NCBI RefSeq assembly: GCF_026810505.1
Contig: NZ_CP101750.1
Span: 5,451,501-5,515,500, forward strand
Source of the DNA: Streptomyces sp. Je 1-369
GTDB taxonomy: Bacteria > Actinomycetota > Actinomycetes > Streptomycetales > Streptomycetaceae
Length of the DNA stretch: 64,000 nucleotides
Direction of reading: 5' to 3'
Shown: positions 17,360 to 25,148 of the stretch, in pieces
Layout: every line of letters starts with the position of its first letter
Numbering within the stretch: the stretch's first letter is position 1
Notes under the pieces: model-generated
What the model was told of the DNA's origin: nothing
Database searches by the model: none
Seen by the model: the letters and a program-made list of their open reading frames with translations, nothing else
Translations under genes and position numbers: made by a program

Positions 17360-17830
17360 TCAGTGGTGCCAGGCCGAACCCCCCACGTTGTGGATCATGC
17401 GCTGGAGGACCTTCAGCGTGCGGACGTAGTCCTCGTCCGTGATGCCCTCGTGGATCTGCGCACGGACCGCCTTCTGGCGCTCGGCCACGCGGGCCTGGAG
17501 GGCGCGGCCCTCGTCGGTGAGGGTGATGAGGCCGTCCCCGGGGGCGCCGCTGACGAGGCCGCGGTCGTGCAGGGCGTCGATGTCGTGCACCAGGGCGCCC
17601 TCGCCGACCTCCAGGTAACCCTTCAGGACGGCCACGACCTCGTCCCGGGGTCTGCCCTCGGGGGCCTGGAGGAGCTGGTTGAGGATCCACCACTGGGGCT
17701 GGGTCAGGCCCATCTCGGCGAGCATCGTGCGGATGTGGTGGACGACGGCGGTGCCTGCGGCCGAACTCCAGTAGCCGACGGGCTGGTTGACGAGGTCCTG
17801 GTCACTGTGCGAGTACGCGAATGCTGTCAT
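17360..17830 (-). CDS. MarR-family transcriptional regulator
   Basis: 156 residues, ATG 17830. A winged helix-turn-helix core is visible: LTQPQWWILNQLLQAPEG begins the DNA-binding domain, with a recognition region around EVGEGALVHDIDALHDRGLVSG and a wing (GLITLTDEG). Dimerisation helices lie at both ends, as usual in MarR. The regulator would respond to small aromatic or phenolic ligands if typical. It is 34 bp downstream, same strand, of the FAD monooxygenase stop, so the direction of transcription places it upstream in neither operon; its own target is probably its promoter or the nearby exporter. Confidence 0.8.
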   Translation of the reverse strand: MTAFAYSHSDQDLVNQPVGYWSSAAGTAVVHHIRTMLAEMGLTQPQWWILNQLLQAPEGRPRDEVVAVLKGYLEVGEGALVHDIDALHDRGLVSGAPGDGLITLTDEGRALQARVAERQKAVRAQIHEGITDEDYVRTLKVLQRMIHNVGGSAWHH

Positions 17831-17864
17831 GCCCTTGAACGTAGGACCTCAAGGAGGCTTGAGG

Positions 17865-19334
17865 TCAAGGGGTGACGGGGATCCCGCAGCGCGCCAGGTA
17901 CGCGGTGAGACCGGCCCGCGCGTCCGTGCCCGCCCAGCCGACGTGGCCGTCGGGACGGATCAGGAACAGGCCCTTCCCGTAGGGCTCGTACGCCGGAATC
18001 GTGTGGGCGTGCACCAACTCGCGGGGCAGCGGCGGGAGTTCCGCGTCCGTGCCCACCGCCAGCAGCGTGAAGTGCGGGCCCCGGAACGCGTCGAACAGGG
18101 TCCCCGTGCCGTACGGCCCGTCCGGCGCCCGGTCGCCCGCCCGCACCACGTCCTCCGGTACGTCCTCACGCGTCTCCGCCGCCAGTGAGCCCTCGCGGTA
18201 GCCGATGCCGAGCTGGCGCGTGGCCGCGCCACGGCGTGCCTCGCCGCGGTGGATGCGCGTGGACAGGCCCAGCATCTGGGCCGCGTTGGGCAGCCGCTCC
18301 TCCTCGTACGTGTCGAGGAGGGTGTCCGGCGCCCCGTGCCGGAGTACCGCGGCCAGCTTCCAGCCCAGGTTGTACGCGTCCTGGACGCTCGTGTTCAGGC
18401 CCTGACCGCCCGCGGGCGAGTGGACGTGCGCCGCGTCCCCGGCCAGGAAGACGCGGCCCTCGCGGAAGCGGTCCGCCAGCGCCGCGCGCGGCCGGAAGTC
18501 CGAGGACCAGCGCACCTCGCGCACGTCGGCCGCGGCCAGGTGCGTCCGGGCGGCCACGAGGTCGCGTACGCCCCGAAGGGAGAGGTCGGGTGTCGCCCCC
18601 GCGGGGAACTGGGCGGTCAGCTGGAAGTCCTCGGTGCCGGCCAGCGGGCAGATCGCCGTGTAGAGGCGGGTGCCGTCGGCGGGCGGGAACATGTGCCAGT
18701 TGTCGCGGTCGAGAGCGGGGATGATGACGTCCGCGACCAGGACCGGGTTCGGGTCCACGGCCTCGCCCGCCATCGTGATGCCCAGCGCGCCGCGCAGGGT
18801 GGAGCGGCCGCCGTCCGCCGCCACCGCGTATGCCGCCCGCACCGTCGCGCCGGTCGACAGCCGGGCGGTGACCCCGGCCCCGGCCCCGCCCCCGGCGCCG
18901 TGAACGGACTGCGTCACCTCCGTCACCTCCGCGCCGAACACGACGTCGCCGCCGAGCTCCCGCAGGCGCGCCAGCAGGATCTCCTGGGTGCGCCACTGGG
19001 GGAGCATCCACGGCGTGGTGTACGGCGCGGTCTCCGTCGGCTCCGGTTCGTCGAACATCCGGTGCTCGCCCTGCCGCTCCCCGTACCGCCACACCATGCC
19101 GACCGGCATGGGGCCGCCCGACGCGAGGACCGCGCCGATCACGCCGAGGTCGTCGAAGACCTCCATGGTGCGGGGCTGCAGCCCCTTGCCGCGCGAGCCG
19201 GGGAAGAGGGTGGGAGCGCGTTCCACGACGAGGGTGGGTACGTCGCGGCGCGCCAGGTCGCAGGCGAGGGCGAGACCGGTGGGACCGGCGCCCACGATGA
19301 GTACGCCAGTGTCCTTAACGTTGTTAAGTTCCAT
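17865..19334 (-). CDS. FAD-dependent aromatic monooxygenase
   Basis: 489 residues. The N-terminal dinucleotide-binding motif GVLIVGAGPTGLALACDLARR, a middle segment DGGRSTLRGALGI, and the second FAD motif GRVFLAGDAAHVHSPAGGQGLN identify a PHBH/PheA-TfdB class flavoprotein hydroxylase. Such enzymes use NAD(P)H and oxygen to hydroxylate aromatic rings, including drug-like polyketides. It is transcribed away from a TetR gene at 19373, and the 38-bp gap between the two starts contains one of two near-palindromic TTAAC-GTTAA boxes, the other lying inside this gene's first codons. Repression by that TetR protein, lifted by the substrate, is the likely logic. Confidence 0.88.
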   Translation of the reverse strand: MELNNVKDTGVLIVGAGPTGLALACDLARRDVPTLVVERAPTLFPGSRGKGLQPRTMEVFDDLGVIGAVLASGGPMPVGMVWRYGERQGEHRMFDEPEPTETAPYTTPWMLPQWRTQEILLARLRELGGDVVFGAEVTEVTQSVHGAGGGAGAGVTARLSTGATVRAAYAVAADGGRSTLRGALGITMAGEAVDPNPVLVADVIIPALDRDNWHMFPPADGTRLYTAICPLAGTEDFQLTAQFPAGATPDLSLRGVRDLVAARTHLAAADVREVRWSSDFRPRAALADRFREGRVFLAGDAAHVHSPAGGQGLNTSVQDAYNLGWKLAAVLRHGAPDTLLDTYEEERLPNAAQMLGLSTRIHRGEARRGAATRQLGIGYREGSLAAETREDVPEDVVRAGDRAPDGPYGTGTLFDAFRGPHFTLLAVGTDAELPPLPRELVHAHTIPAYEPYGKGLFLIRPDGHVGWAGTDARAGLTAYLARCGIPVTP

Positions 19335-19363
19335 GTCGCAAAGCTTGCGCTTAACGGTGTTAA
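19315..19363. promoter_or_regulatory. Paired TetR operators, TTAAC-N3-GTTAA
   Basis: Two boxes, TTAACGTTGTTAA (19315-19327) and TTAACGGTGTTAA (19351-19363), have identical inverted arms and lie 36 bp apart centre to centre. The first overlaps codons 3-6 of the monooxygenase gene, the second lies 9 bp before the TetR start. They fit operators controlling both divergent genes. Confidence 0.75.
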
Positions 19364-19372
19364 ATTGTCAAG

Positions 19373-20020
19373 GTGGCTACGACGAAGCTGGACCGGACCC
19401 GAGTGGCGCGCACCGCGCTCGACCTTCTGAACGAGACGGGGCTCGAAGGGCTGACCCTGCGCGCCATCGCCCAGCGCCTCGACGTGAAGGCGCCCGCCCT
19501 GTACTGGCACTTCAAGGACAAGCAGGCGCTGCTCGACGAGATGGCGACGGAGATGATGCGGCGCATGGCCGAGGACTTCCTGTCCGCGCCGGACCCCGAC
19601 TGGCGCGTGGCGCTCACCGCCGCGATGCGGGGCCTCCGCGCCCACCTGCTGCGCCACCGCGACGGCGCCAAGGTCTTCAGCGGCACGCGCTACACGGACC
19701 TGTCGTACGCGGCGCCCCTGGAGGCTCATCTGCGGACGCTCGGCGAGGCGGGATTCGCGCCGGGCCCGGCCGCGCGCGCCTGGTTCACCGCGTACAACTA
19801 CACGATCGGCTACGTCATCGAGGAGCAGTCGACAACTCCGGGGCCCGACCGCGGCGAGGACGGCTACGACCTCGCGGCGCGCGCCGAGCGCCTCGCCGCG
19901 TATCCGCTGGCCGCGGCGGCGGGCGAGGAGATGTTCCGTTCGCACGACCGCGGCTTCGAGGAGGGTCTCGCCGCGGTCGTGGCGGGAATCGGGGTGACGC
20001 TCGTCAATTCCGAGGGGTAA
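19373..20020 (+). CDS. TetR-family regulator
   Basis: 215 residues from GTG 19373. The N-terminal helix-turn-helix is clear: RTALDLLNETGLEGLTLRAIAQRL followed by ALYWHFKDKQALLDEM. The C-terminal portion, with LRAHLLRHRDGAKVFSGTRYTD, fits the TetR_C tetracycline-repressor-type ligand domain rather than the more divergent families. It is divergent from the FAD monooxygenase and flanked by paired operators, so it probably represses itself and that gene. The ribosome site is weak (CAAGG immediately before GTG), so the transcript may be nearly leaderless. The 3' end overlaps the convergent acyltransferase gene by 17 bp. Confidence 0.88.
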   Translation: MATTKLDRTRVARTALDLLNETGLEGLTLRAIAQRLDVKAPALYWHFKDKQALLDEMATEMMRRMAEDFLSAPDPDWRVALTAAMRGLRAHLLRHRDGAKVFSGTRYTDLSYAAPLEAHLRTLGEAGFAPGPAARAWFTAYNYTIGYVIEEQSTTPGPDRGEDGYDLAARAERLAAYPLAAAAGEEMFRSHDRGFEEGLAAVVAGIGVTLVNSEG

Positions 20021-21179
20021 GGCTCCGGTTGAGGCCGTTGCGGATGAGCGGGGTCAGCCGCTCCTCCACGTACCGGTTCAGGAGCCACGCGAGGAGCAGC
20101 ATGGCGGCGATCGTCAGGCCGAACGTCGCGTAGGACGGCAGGCCCACGTGTCGGTGCAGCACCTCCACCGTCACCCAGCCCAGGTGCTCGTGCACCAGGT
20201 AGAACGGGTACGTCAGCGCGCCCGCCACGGTCAGCCAGCGCCAGTTCGCCCAGTCGAGGTGCCCGAGCGCGATCAGGAGCACCGCCAGGAAACCGGCCGT
20301 GACCACCGCCATGATCGCGACCGAGGAGCGGTACGAGAAGAAGTCCGGGTTCGGCGCGTGCCAGAGCCGGTCGACGGCGTAGTGCTGGCCGATCAGCCAG
20401 CTCACCCCCGTGATGCCCCACGCCGTGAGGTCGCGGCGGTCGCGGTGGATGAGGTAGATGCCGATGCCGCCGACGAAGAAGGGCGCGTACTCCGGCATCA
20501 GGACCAGGTCGAGGAGCGGCTCGTTCGCGGCCTCCGACACGGCCGCGGCCAGCGTCCACACCGCGCAGAAAAGCACCACCCGCGCGCGGGTCGCGCCCGG
20601 CATGACCACGCACAGGGCGAAGAGTGCGTAGAAGCGCAGCTCGGCCCAGAGCGTCCAGCACACGCCGAGCACGCGGTCGGCGCCCAGCGGCTGTTGCAGC
20701 ATGGTGAGGTTGACCAGCGCGTCACTGGGCGAGACGGCCGCGTACGTCACGGCGGGCAGCGCGAAGACCGCCGTCACCAGGACGATCGCCGCCCAGTAGG
20801 ACGGCAGCAGCCGGGAGGCGCGGGACGCGAAGAACGAGCGCATGGGCCTGCCCCAGCCGCTCATGCAGATGACGAAACCGCTGATCACGAAGAAGATCTG
20901 CACGCCCAGACAGCCGTACGCGAACCACTCACTGGCCGTCGGGAACTGCGCCTTGGGCGAGCTGCCCCAGGCCTCGGCGATCTCCCCGTCGCGGCCGCCG
21001 TAGTGGTACGCGGCGACCATCAGCGCGGCGACGAGCCGCAGCCCGTCGAGGGCGCGCAGCCGCGGTCTGCCGCGGGCGGGTCTGCTGGCGGCGGCGGCCG
21101 GGACCGTACGGGAGACGTGTCCAGCGTCGTGTTCCGCGCCCGGTATGAGCTTCGGGAGCGTGGGTCCGGGAGTGGTCAT
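20004..21179 (-). CDS. Acyltransferase 3 family membrane protein
   Basis: 391 residues. After about 40 polar residues comes the family opening RLRALDGLRLVAALMVAAYHYGG, with the key His in YHYGG, then about ten membrane helices, ending RYVEERLTPLIR. Members transfer acetyl or other acyl groups to extracytoplasmic sugars. Its start codon overlaps the stop of the polysialyltransferase-like gene (ATGA), placing it third in a minus-strand operon with that gene and a GT2 enzyme. It is therefore a candidate for O-acylating the nonulosonic acid polymer. Substrate is inferred from context. Confidence 0.85.
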   Translation of the reverse strand: MTTPGPTLPKLIPGAEHDAGHVSRTVPAAAASRPARGRPRLRALDGLRLVAALMVAAYHYGGRDGEIAEAWGSSPKAQFPTASEWFAYGCLGVQIFFVISGFVICMSGWGRPMRSFFASRASRLLPSYWAAIVLVTAVFALPAVTYAAVSPSDALVNLTMLQQPLGADRVLGVCWTLWAELRFYALFALCVVMPGATRARVVLFCAVWTLAAAVSEAANEPLLDLVLMPEYAPFFVGGIGIYLIHRDRRDLTAWGITGVSWLIGQHYAVDRLWHAPNPDFFSYRSSVAIMAVVTAGFLAVLLIALGHLDWANWRWLTVAGALTYPFYLVHEHLGWVTVEVLHRHVGLPSYATFGLTIAAMLLLAWLLNRYVEERLTPLIRNGLNRSLTPRN

Positions 21180-22597
21180 CCGAGTGCGGTCCGCTTGAGC
21201 GAGCGCTGTACGGAGCGGGCACGGCGCGCGACGCGCCGGACGGCCGCGTTGCGCGGGATGAACGCGAGCTGCGAGGGGACGGCCCCGGGCAGCGCGAGCG
21301 CGGTGAGGCGGCGCCGCTTGAAGTAGCGCCAGGTGGTGGCGTCCAGGTTCCGGGCGAGGTAGCGCTCGGCCTCGGGGCGCAGGCGCGGATAGATCTGGGG
21401 CTGCATCGCGAAGCCGACGGCCTTGAGGAGGTTCGTCAGCTCGCCGGTGCCGAGACCGGCCTCCTGCGCCGCGACCGCCGTGCCGTCGGTGAGCTCGGGC
21501 AGCAGCGCGTCGACGATCGTGACGGGGACGCGGTTGCTGTTCTGGTAGGGCGCGAGCCGTTCCAGGAGGAGGTCGGTGCCGGTGCGGGCGGCGGGCAGGC
21601 CGTACAGCGCGGACGCCGTGAGCAGCGCCGTGGAGAAGCAGCCGACGACGAGCGCGGGCCGCATCCGCTGGTAGAGCACCTCGGCGAGTACGGGCGTGTC
21701 GAGCACGGTCAGCTCGACGCCGATCGTCCGCGCCTCCTTCTCCAGGGCGCGCGACCAGCGGGCCGGTGCCGTGGGGTGGGGCTTGAACACGACGTGCGTG
21801 TGGCCGAGCGAGGCGGCGCCGCGCACCATGCGGATGTGCAGCTCCTCCTCTTCCTCGGCGGTGAGGATGGAGAGGGCGGAGAGGTACTGGCCGAGGACGA
21901 GGACGGGCGCCTCGCCGTCCGGAAGCGTCGGCAGCTCCGGAAGCTCCGGCGACTGCTCTTCGGCCTCGGCGAGTTCACCGAGTACGTCGAGGAACGCGTC
22001 GGTCGGTACGACCTCGGGGGCGACGCCGAACTCGGTGAGCAGGAGCGGGGTGAGCCCCGGGACGAGGTCCAGGTGGAGCAGGCGCCGCACACGCGTGCCG
22101 ACCAGCGGGTCGATCTTGTTGCGGGTGGGGCCGTAGCTCATCAGGCCGTCGGCGTAGACGTCCACGGGAACGCCCGTGAAGATCTGCGCGAGCGCGAGCG
22201 CCGGGTTGACCTGGATGGACTCGACGGCCAGCTCGATGTCGTCGTCGCCGAGGTCCCACAGCATCCGTACGTAGCGCTCCCAGAGCACGACGTCGTCGCC
22301 GCGCGGGGCCCAGCCGCCCGGGTGGAAAGGGGCGATGGCCTCGTTCCAGGAGCGCACCTCGTCGAACCGGCCGCGCAGCCGCTCGAAGCCCGGCATCTCG
22401 TCGAGGGGCGTCGTCGTCTCGGGCGTCGCCGCGTTGTTGCTGACCAGGAGGATCCGCCGGTCGGCGGGGTCGAAACGGTCGGCGTCCAGGGCGGCGGCGA
22501 GCGTCGCGACGCCGTACAGCGTGGACGCGAGGAAGATCTGGGTCGTACGGGGGGCCGTGGGCGCGGTCGGGGTCGGAGTCACCGCTGCGGTCGCCAT
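21176..22597 (-). CDS. Polysialyltransferase-family glycosyltransferase
   Basis: 473 residues, no signal peptide. The N-terminus (QIFLASTLYGVATLAAAL) matches the opening of polysialyltransferase-like proteins. Three conserved motifs of the bacterial sialyltransferase families GT38/GT52 appear in order: the DG motif (VYADGLMSYG, near residue 150), the HP motif (VVFKPHP, near 270) and the Ser/Thr motif (GCFSTALLTAS, near 320). It should transfer CMP-activated nonulosonic acids to a growing polymer on the cytoplasmic side. Start ATG overlaps the stop of the GT2 gene (TAATG), so translation is coupled. In S. coelicolor a corresponding region has been linked to teichulosonic acid (recalled, not checked here). 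Confidence 0.8.
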   Translation of the reverse strand: MATAAVTPTPTAPTAPRTTQIFLASTLYGVATLAAALDADRFDPADRRILLVSNNAATPETTTPLDEMPGFERLRGRFDEVRSWNEAIAPFHPGGWAPRGDDVVLWERYVRMLWDLGDDDIELAVESIQVNPALALAQIFTGVPVDVYADGLMSYGPTRNKIDPLVGTRVRRLLHLDLVPGLTPLLLTEFGVAPEVVPTDAFLDVLGELAEAEEQSPELPELPTLPDGEAPVLVLGQYLSALSILTAEEEEELHIRMVRGAASLGHTHVVFKPHPTAPARWSRALEKEARTIGVELTVLDTPVLAEVLYQRMRPALVVGCFSTALLTASALYGLPAARTGTDLLLERLAPYQNSNRVPVTIVDALLPELTDGTAVAAQEAGLGTGELTNLLKAVGFAMQPQIYPRLRPEAERYLARNLDATTWRYFKRRRLTALALPGAVPSQLAFIPRNAAVRRVARRARSVQRSLKRTALG

Positions 22598-23574
22598 TAC
22601 GCGGCCACCTCCGCCGACACCGGACGCCGCCGCAGCCTGCGCAGCCGCGTCGCCCGCTGGAGGTCCATGGAGTCGAGCGCGTCGTCGAGAACGCCCTGCG
22701 GCATCCGCTTCAGGGCGGCCGCACTCATTGACTTCAATTTCCGCGCCACGGGTGGCTCGAACCTTTCGATGGATCCCAAATGGTGGGAGATGATCGCGCA
22801 GTACGTGCGTACGGCCTTCGGCAGGAGTTCGTCCGCGTCCCGGTCCGCCGCTGTTTCCTGTACGACCTGGTCGAATGCCTTGATGAAATCGAGCTGGCGT
22901 ACGTCACCGATCTGGGTCAGTGAAGAGGCGACACCGCGCCGGTAGAACACACCGAGAAGACCGACCGCGGCGAAGGATTCCGCCTCCCGGTGCAGCCGCC
23001 AGATCCACGGCCTGTCCTCGGCGGTGCGCAGACCGTCGGTGAAGTGGAGCAGCCCCGCGTCGGCGAGCCTGCGGTGGTAGATGCCCGCCCAGGCGTACGC
23101 GTAGTCGACGGAGGTCGAGCGGTCGGCGGGCAGTATCACCTCGCGCGGGTTCAGCACGACGCCACGCCTGCCGTGCGGCACGCGGTGCACGCTGCGGGCC
23201 CGCGCGGTGCACTGGACATGGTCGGTACGTACGAAGTCGCAGCCCAACCGCTCGATGGCGTCGACGAGTTGCGTGTAGTACCCGGGCGCGAGCCAGTCGT
23301 CGCCGTCCAGGAAGGTCAGGTACTCGCCGCGGGCCGCGTCGAGACCCGTGTTGCGGGCGGTCGCGAGGCCCCCGTTCTTCTCATGGCGGAGGTGGACGGC
23401 GCCGGGAAGCTCGCGCGCCGCACGCTCCAGGATGTCCGGAGTCTCGTCGCGCGAGCAGTCGTCGACGAGAATGAATTCGAAGTCGTCACGTGCGTTCGCA
23501 CGCAGACTCCTCAGAGTGTCGGGCGCGTATTGCTGCACGTTGTAGAACGGCACGATGACGGAGAGCTTAACCAC
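22597..23574 (-). CDS. Glycosyltransferase family 2
   Basis: 325 residues from GTG 23574; the longer frame upstream lacks conserved sequence. The GT-A fold is clear: KLSVIVPFYNV, ILVDDCSRDETPD, GLATARNTGLDAARG, then the metal-binding FLDGDDW, and a late TAEDRPWIWRLH that fits the ED-W catalytic region. The C-terminal ~100 residues are helical and basic (RATRLRRLRRRP). It probably adds a neutral or amino sugar during assembly or priming of the wall polymer. No ribosome site is visible; TAACGT lies 7 bases before the start, so the mRNA may be leaderless. First gene of a three-gene operon. Confidence 0.88.
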   Translation of the reverse strand: MVKLSVIVPFYNVQQYAPDTLRSLRANARDDFEFILVDDCSRDETPDILERAARELPGAVHLRHEKNGGLATARNTGLDAARGEYLTFLDGDDWLAPGYYTQLVDAIERLGCDFVRTDHVQCTARARSVHRVPHGRRGVVLNPREVILPADRSTSVDYAYAWAGIYHRRLADAGLLHFTDGLRTAEDRPWIWRLHREAESFAAVGLLGVFYRRGVASSLTQIGDVRQLDFIKAFDQVVQETAADRDADELLPKAVRTYCAIISHHLGSIERFEPPVARKLKSMSAAALKRMPQGVLDDALDSMDLQRATRLRRLRRRPVSAEVAA

Positions 23575-23772
23575 GTGGGTGACGTTAGGTGTCGGCCCGT
23601 CATTCGGGTCGACCCGCAGCGGTATGCCAGGTGAACGACGTGTGGCGGAATGGTTAACCGGGCCGCCGGAAGGCCGTTTCCCGGGCCGATTCGCCATTCG
23701 TCGGCGTGCTGTTAACCGTTTGTTGCACCTGAGTTGGGCCGCGAATCGAATTGCCTTCCTAGCGTCTGGGAC

Positions 23773-25122
23773 GTGCAAGGAAGTCATCGAAACCCGCTGC
23801 GGGTCGCCGTACTCGCCGACTCCGATACGCGATGGAAATGGGGCGCTCTCACCGCGAACCGCATCGTATCGGACAGTCGGCTCAGCGGCTTCCTGCTCCG
23901 CGGCCGGGCCACTCCCACGCCCCGGCAGCTCGAGGAAGTGGGCGTGCGCGCGGATGCGCTGCGCGAGGTCACGGCCGTCGAGTTCCTGCGTGAGATGGAG
24001 CGGGACGCACCCGACGTGATCGTGCTCGCCCTGGTGGGCGGGGCGGTCCAGGCGGTCCTGCACGGACTCGCCCGCATCACGCAGGACGCCCGCCTCACGG
24101 GCGGCCCGGCGCGCCGCTCCGTCGTCGTCACCGGCTACGTCGGCGTCGTCTACGAGAAGCTCGCCGACGGTCTCCTCCTGCGGCACGGCGCGGACGTCGT
24201 CCTCGCCAACTCCCGGCAGGACGCGGAGCGGTTCCGCACCGTGTACGAAGGAGTGGGCGCCGACGCGTCGGCGGTGACGGAGGCCGCGCTGCCGTTCCTC
24301 GGCGGAGCGTCGTACGACGAGCGTGACCGGCGCGACGGAGACGACCCCTACACCGTCGTCTTCGCCGCCCAGCCCTCCGTCCCCGAGACCGCCGCGCACC
24401 GCACCTACCTCCTGCGCCGCCTCGCCGAGCACGCCCGCCTGCACCCCGACCGCGAGGTCCTGCTCAAGCTGCGCAGCAAGCCCGGCGAGCACACCACGCA
24501 CATCGAGGAGCTGCCCTACCAGAAGCTGTCGCAGCGACTCGACGGCGGCCTGCCGCCCAACTGCCGTCTCGTGTACGGGCACATGGGCGAGGTCCTGGAC
24601 CGCACCGACCTACTGGTCACCGTCAGCTCCACGGCCGCGCTCGAATCCCTGCACCGCCGCATCCCCACCGCCGTCCTCACCGACCTCGGGGTGCGCGAGG
24701 CGCTCGGCAACCACCACTTCACCGGATCCGGGTGCCTCGCCTCCTGGGACCAGCTCGACGCGGGCCACCTGCCCGTGCCCGACGAGAGGTGGCTGGCACG
24801 GCAGGGCGTCGCCGCCGACGGAGCGTACGAGAACGCCTTCGACGCGGCGCGGGAACGGGTCGCCGACCTCCTCGGCACCGCGGCCGCGGGCGGCCTCCCG
24901 CCCCTCGCGCCGTACTACAGCCCCAGCACGGCCGGCGGCTACCTGCCCGGCATCCTCGCCCGCCACCACCTCGGCCCCGACGGCGCACCGCTGCCGGGCG
25001 CCCCCACGGGCGACAAGGACCCCGGCCCCGTACGGCAGATCGTGCGCCGCGCAGCCCGCGGCGCGTACCGCCACGGAGTGCAGCGCGTGGCCCCCGTCAT
25101 CCGCCGGATGGGCGAGCTGTGA
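23773..25122 (+). CDS. Putative glycosyltransferase, DUF6716-like
   Basis: 449 residues from GTG 23773. It begins PLRVAVLADSDTRWKWG and has a GT-B-like layout. Features shared with polysialyltransferases are a LADGLLLRHGAD segment, a KLRSKPGEHT segment in place of the HP motif, and a late LLVTVSSTAALESL Ser/Thr motif. I take it for a CMP-nonulosonic acid or related transferase, in agreement with the DUF6716 putative glycosyltransferases placed in such clusters. No ribosome site is seen; TAGCGT lies 7 bases before the start, consistent with a leaderless transcript. It heads a four-gene operon with small gaps (26, 14 and 38 bp). Confidence 0.72.
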   Translation: MQGSHRNPLRVAVLADSDTRWKWGALTANRIVSDSRLSGFLLRGRATPTPRQLEEVGVRADALREVTAVEFLREMERDAPDVIVLALVGGAVQAVLHGLARITQDARLTGGPARRSVVVTGYVGVVYEKLADGLLLRHGADVVLANSRQDAERFRTVYEGVGADASAVTEAALPFLGGASYDERDRRDGDDPYTVVFAAQPSVPETAAHRTYLLRRLAEHARLHPDREVLLKLRSKPGEHTTHIEELPYQKLSQRLDGGLPPNCRLVYGHMGEVLDRTDLLVTVSSTAALESLHRRIPTAVLTDLGVREALGNHHFTGSGCLASWDQLDAGHLPVPDERWLARQGVAADGAYENAFDAARERVADLLGTAAAGGLPPLAPYYSPSTAGGYLPGILARHHLGPDGAPLPGAPTGDKDPGPVRQIVRRAARGAYRHGVQRVAPVIRRMGEL

Positions 25123-25148
25123 GCCCCCGTCCCCTCCAAGGAGCCCCC

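Noticed and set aside
17865..19334. Part of an antibiotic biosynthetic cluster
   Set aside because: The FAD monooxygenase has no polyketide, peptide or tailoring genes around it; it looks like a stand-alone detoxifying enzyme with its own repressor.
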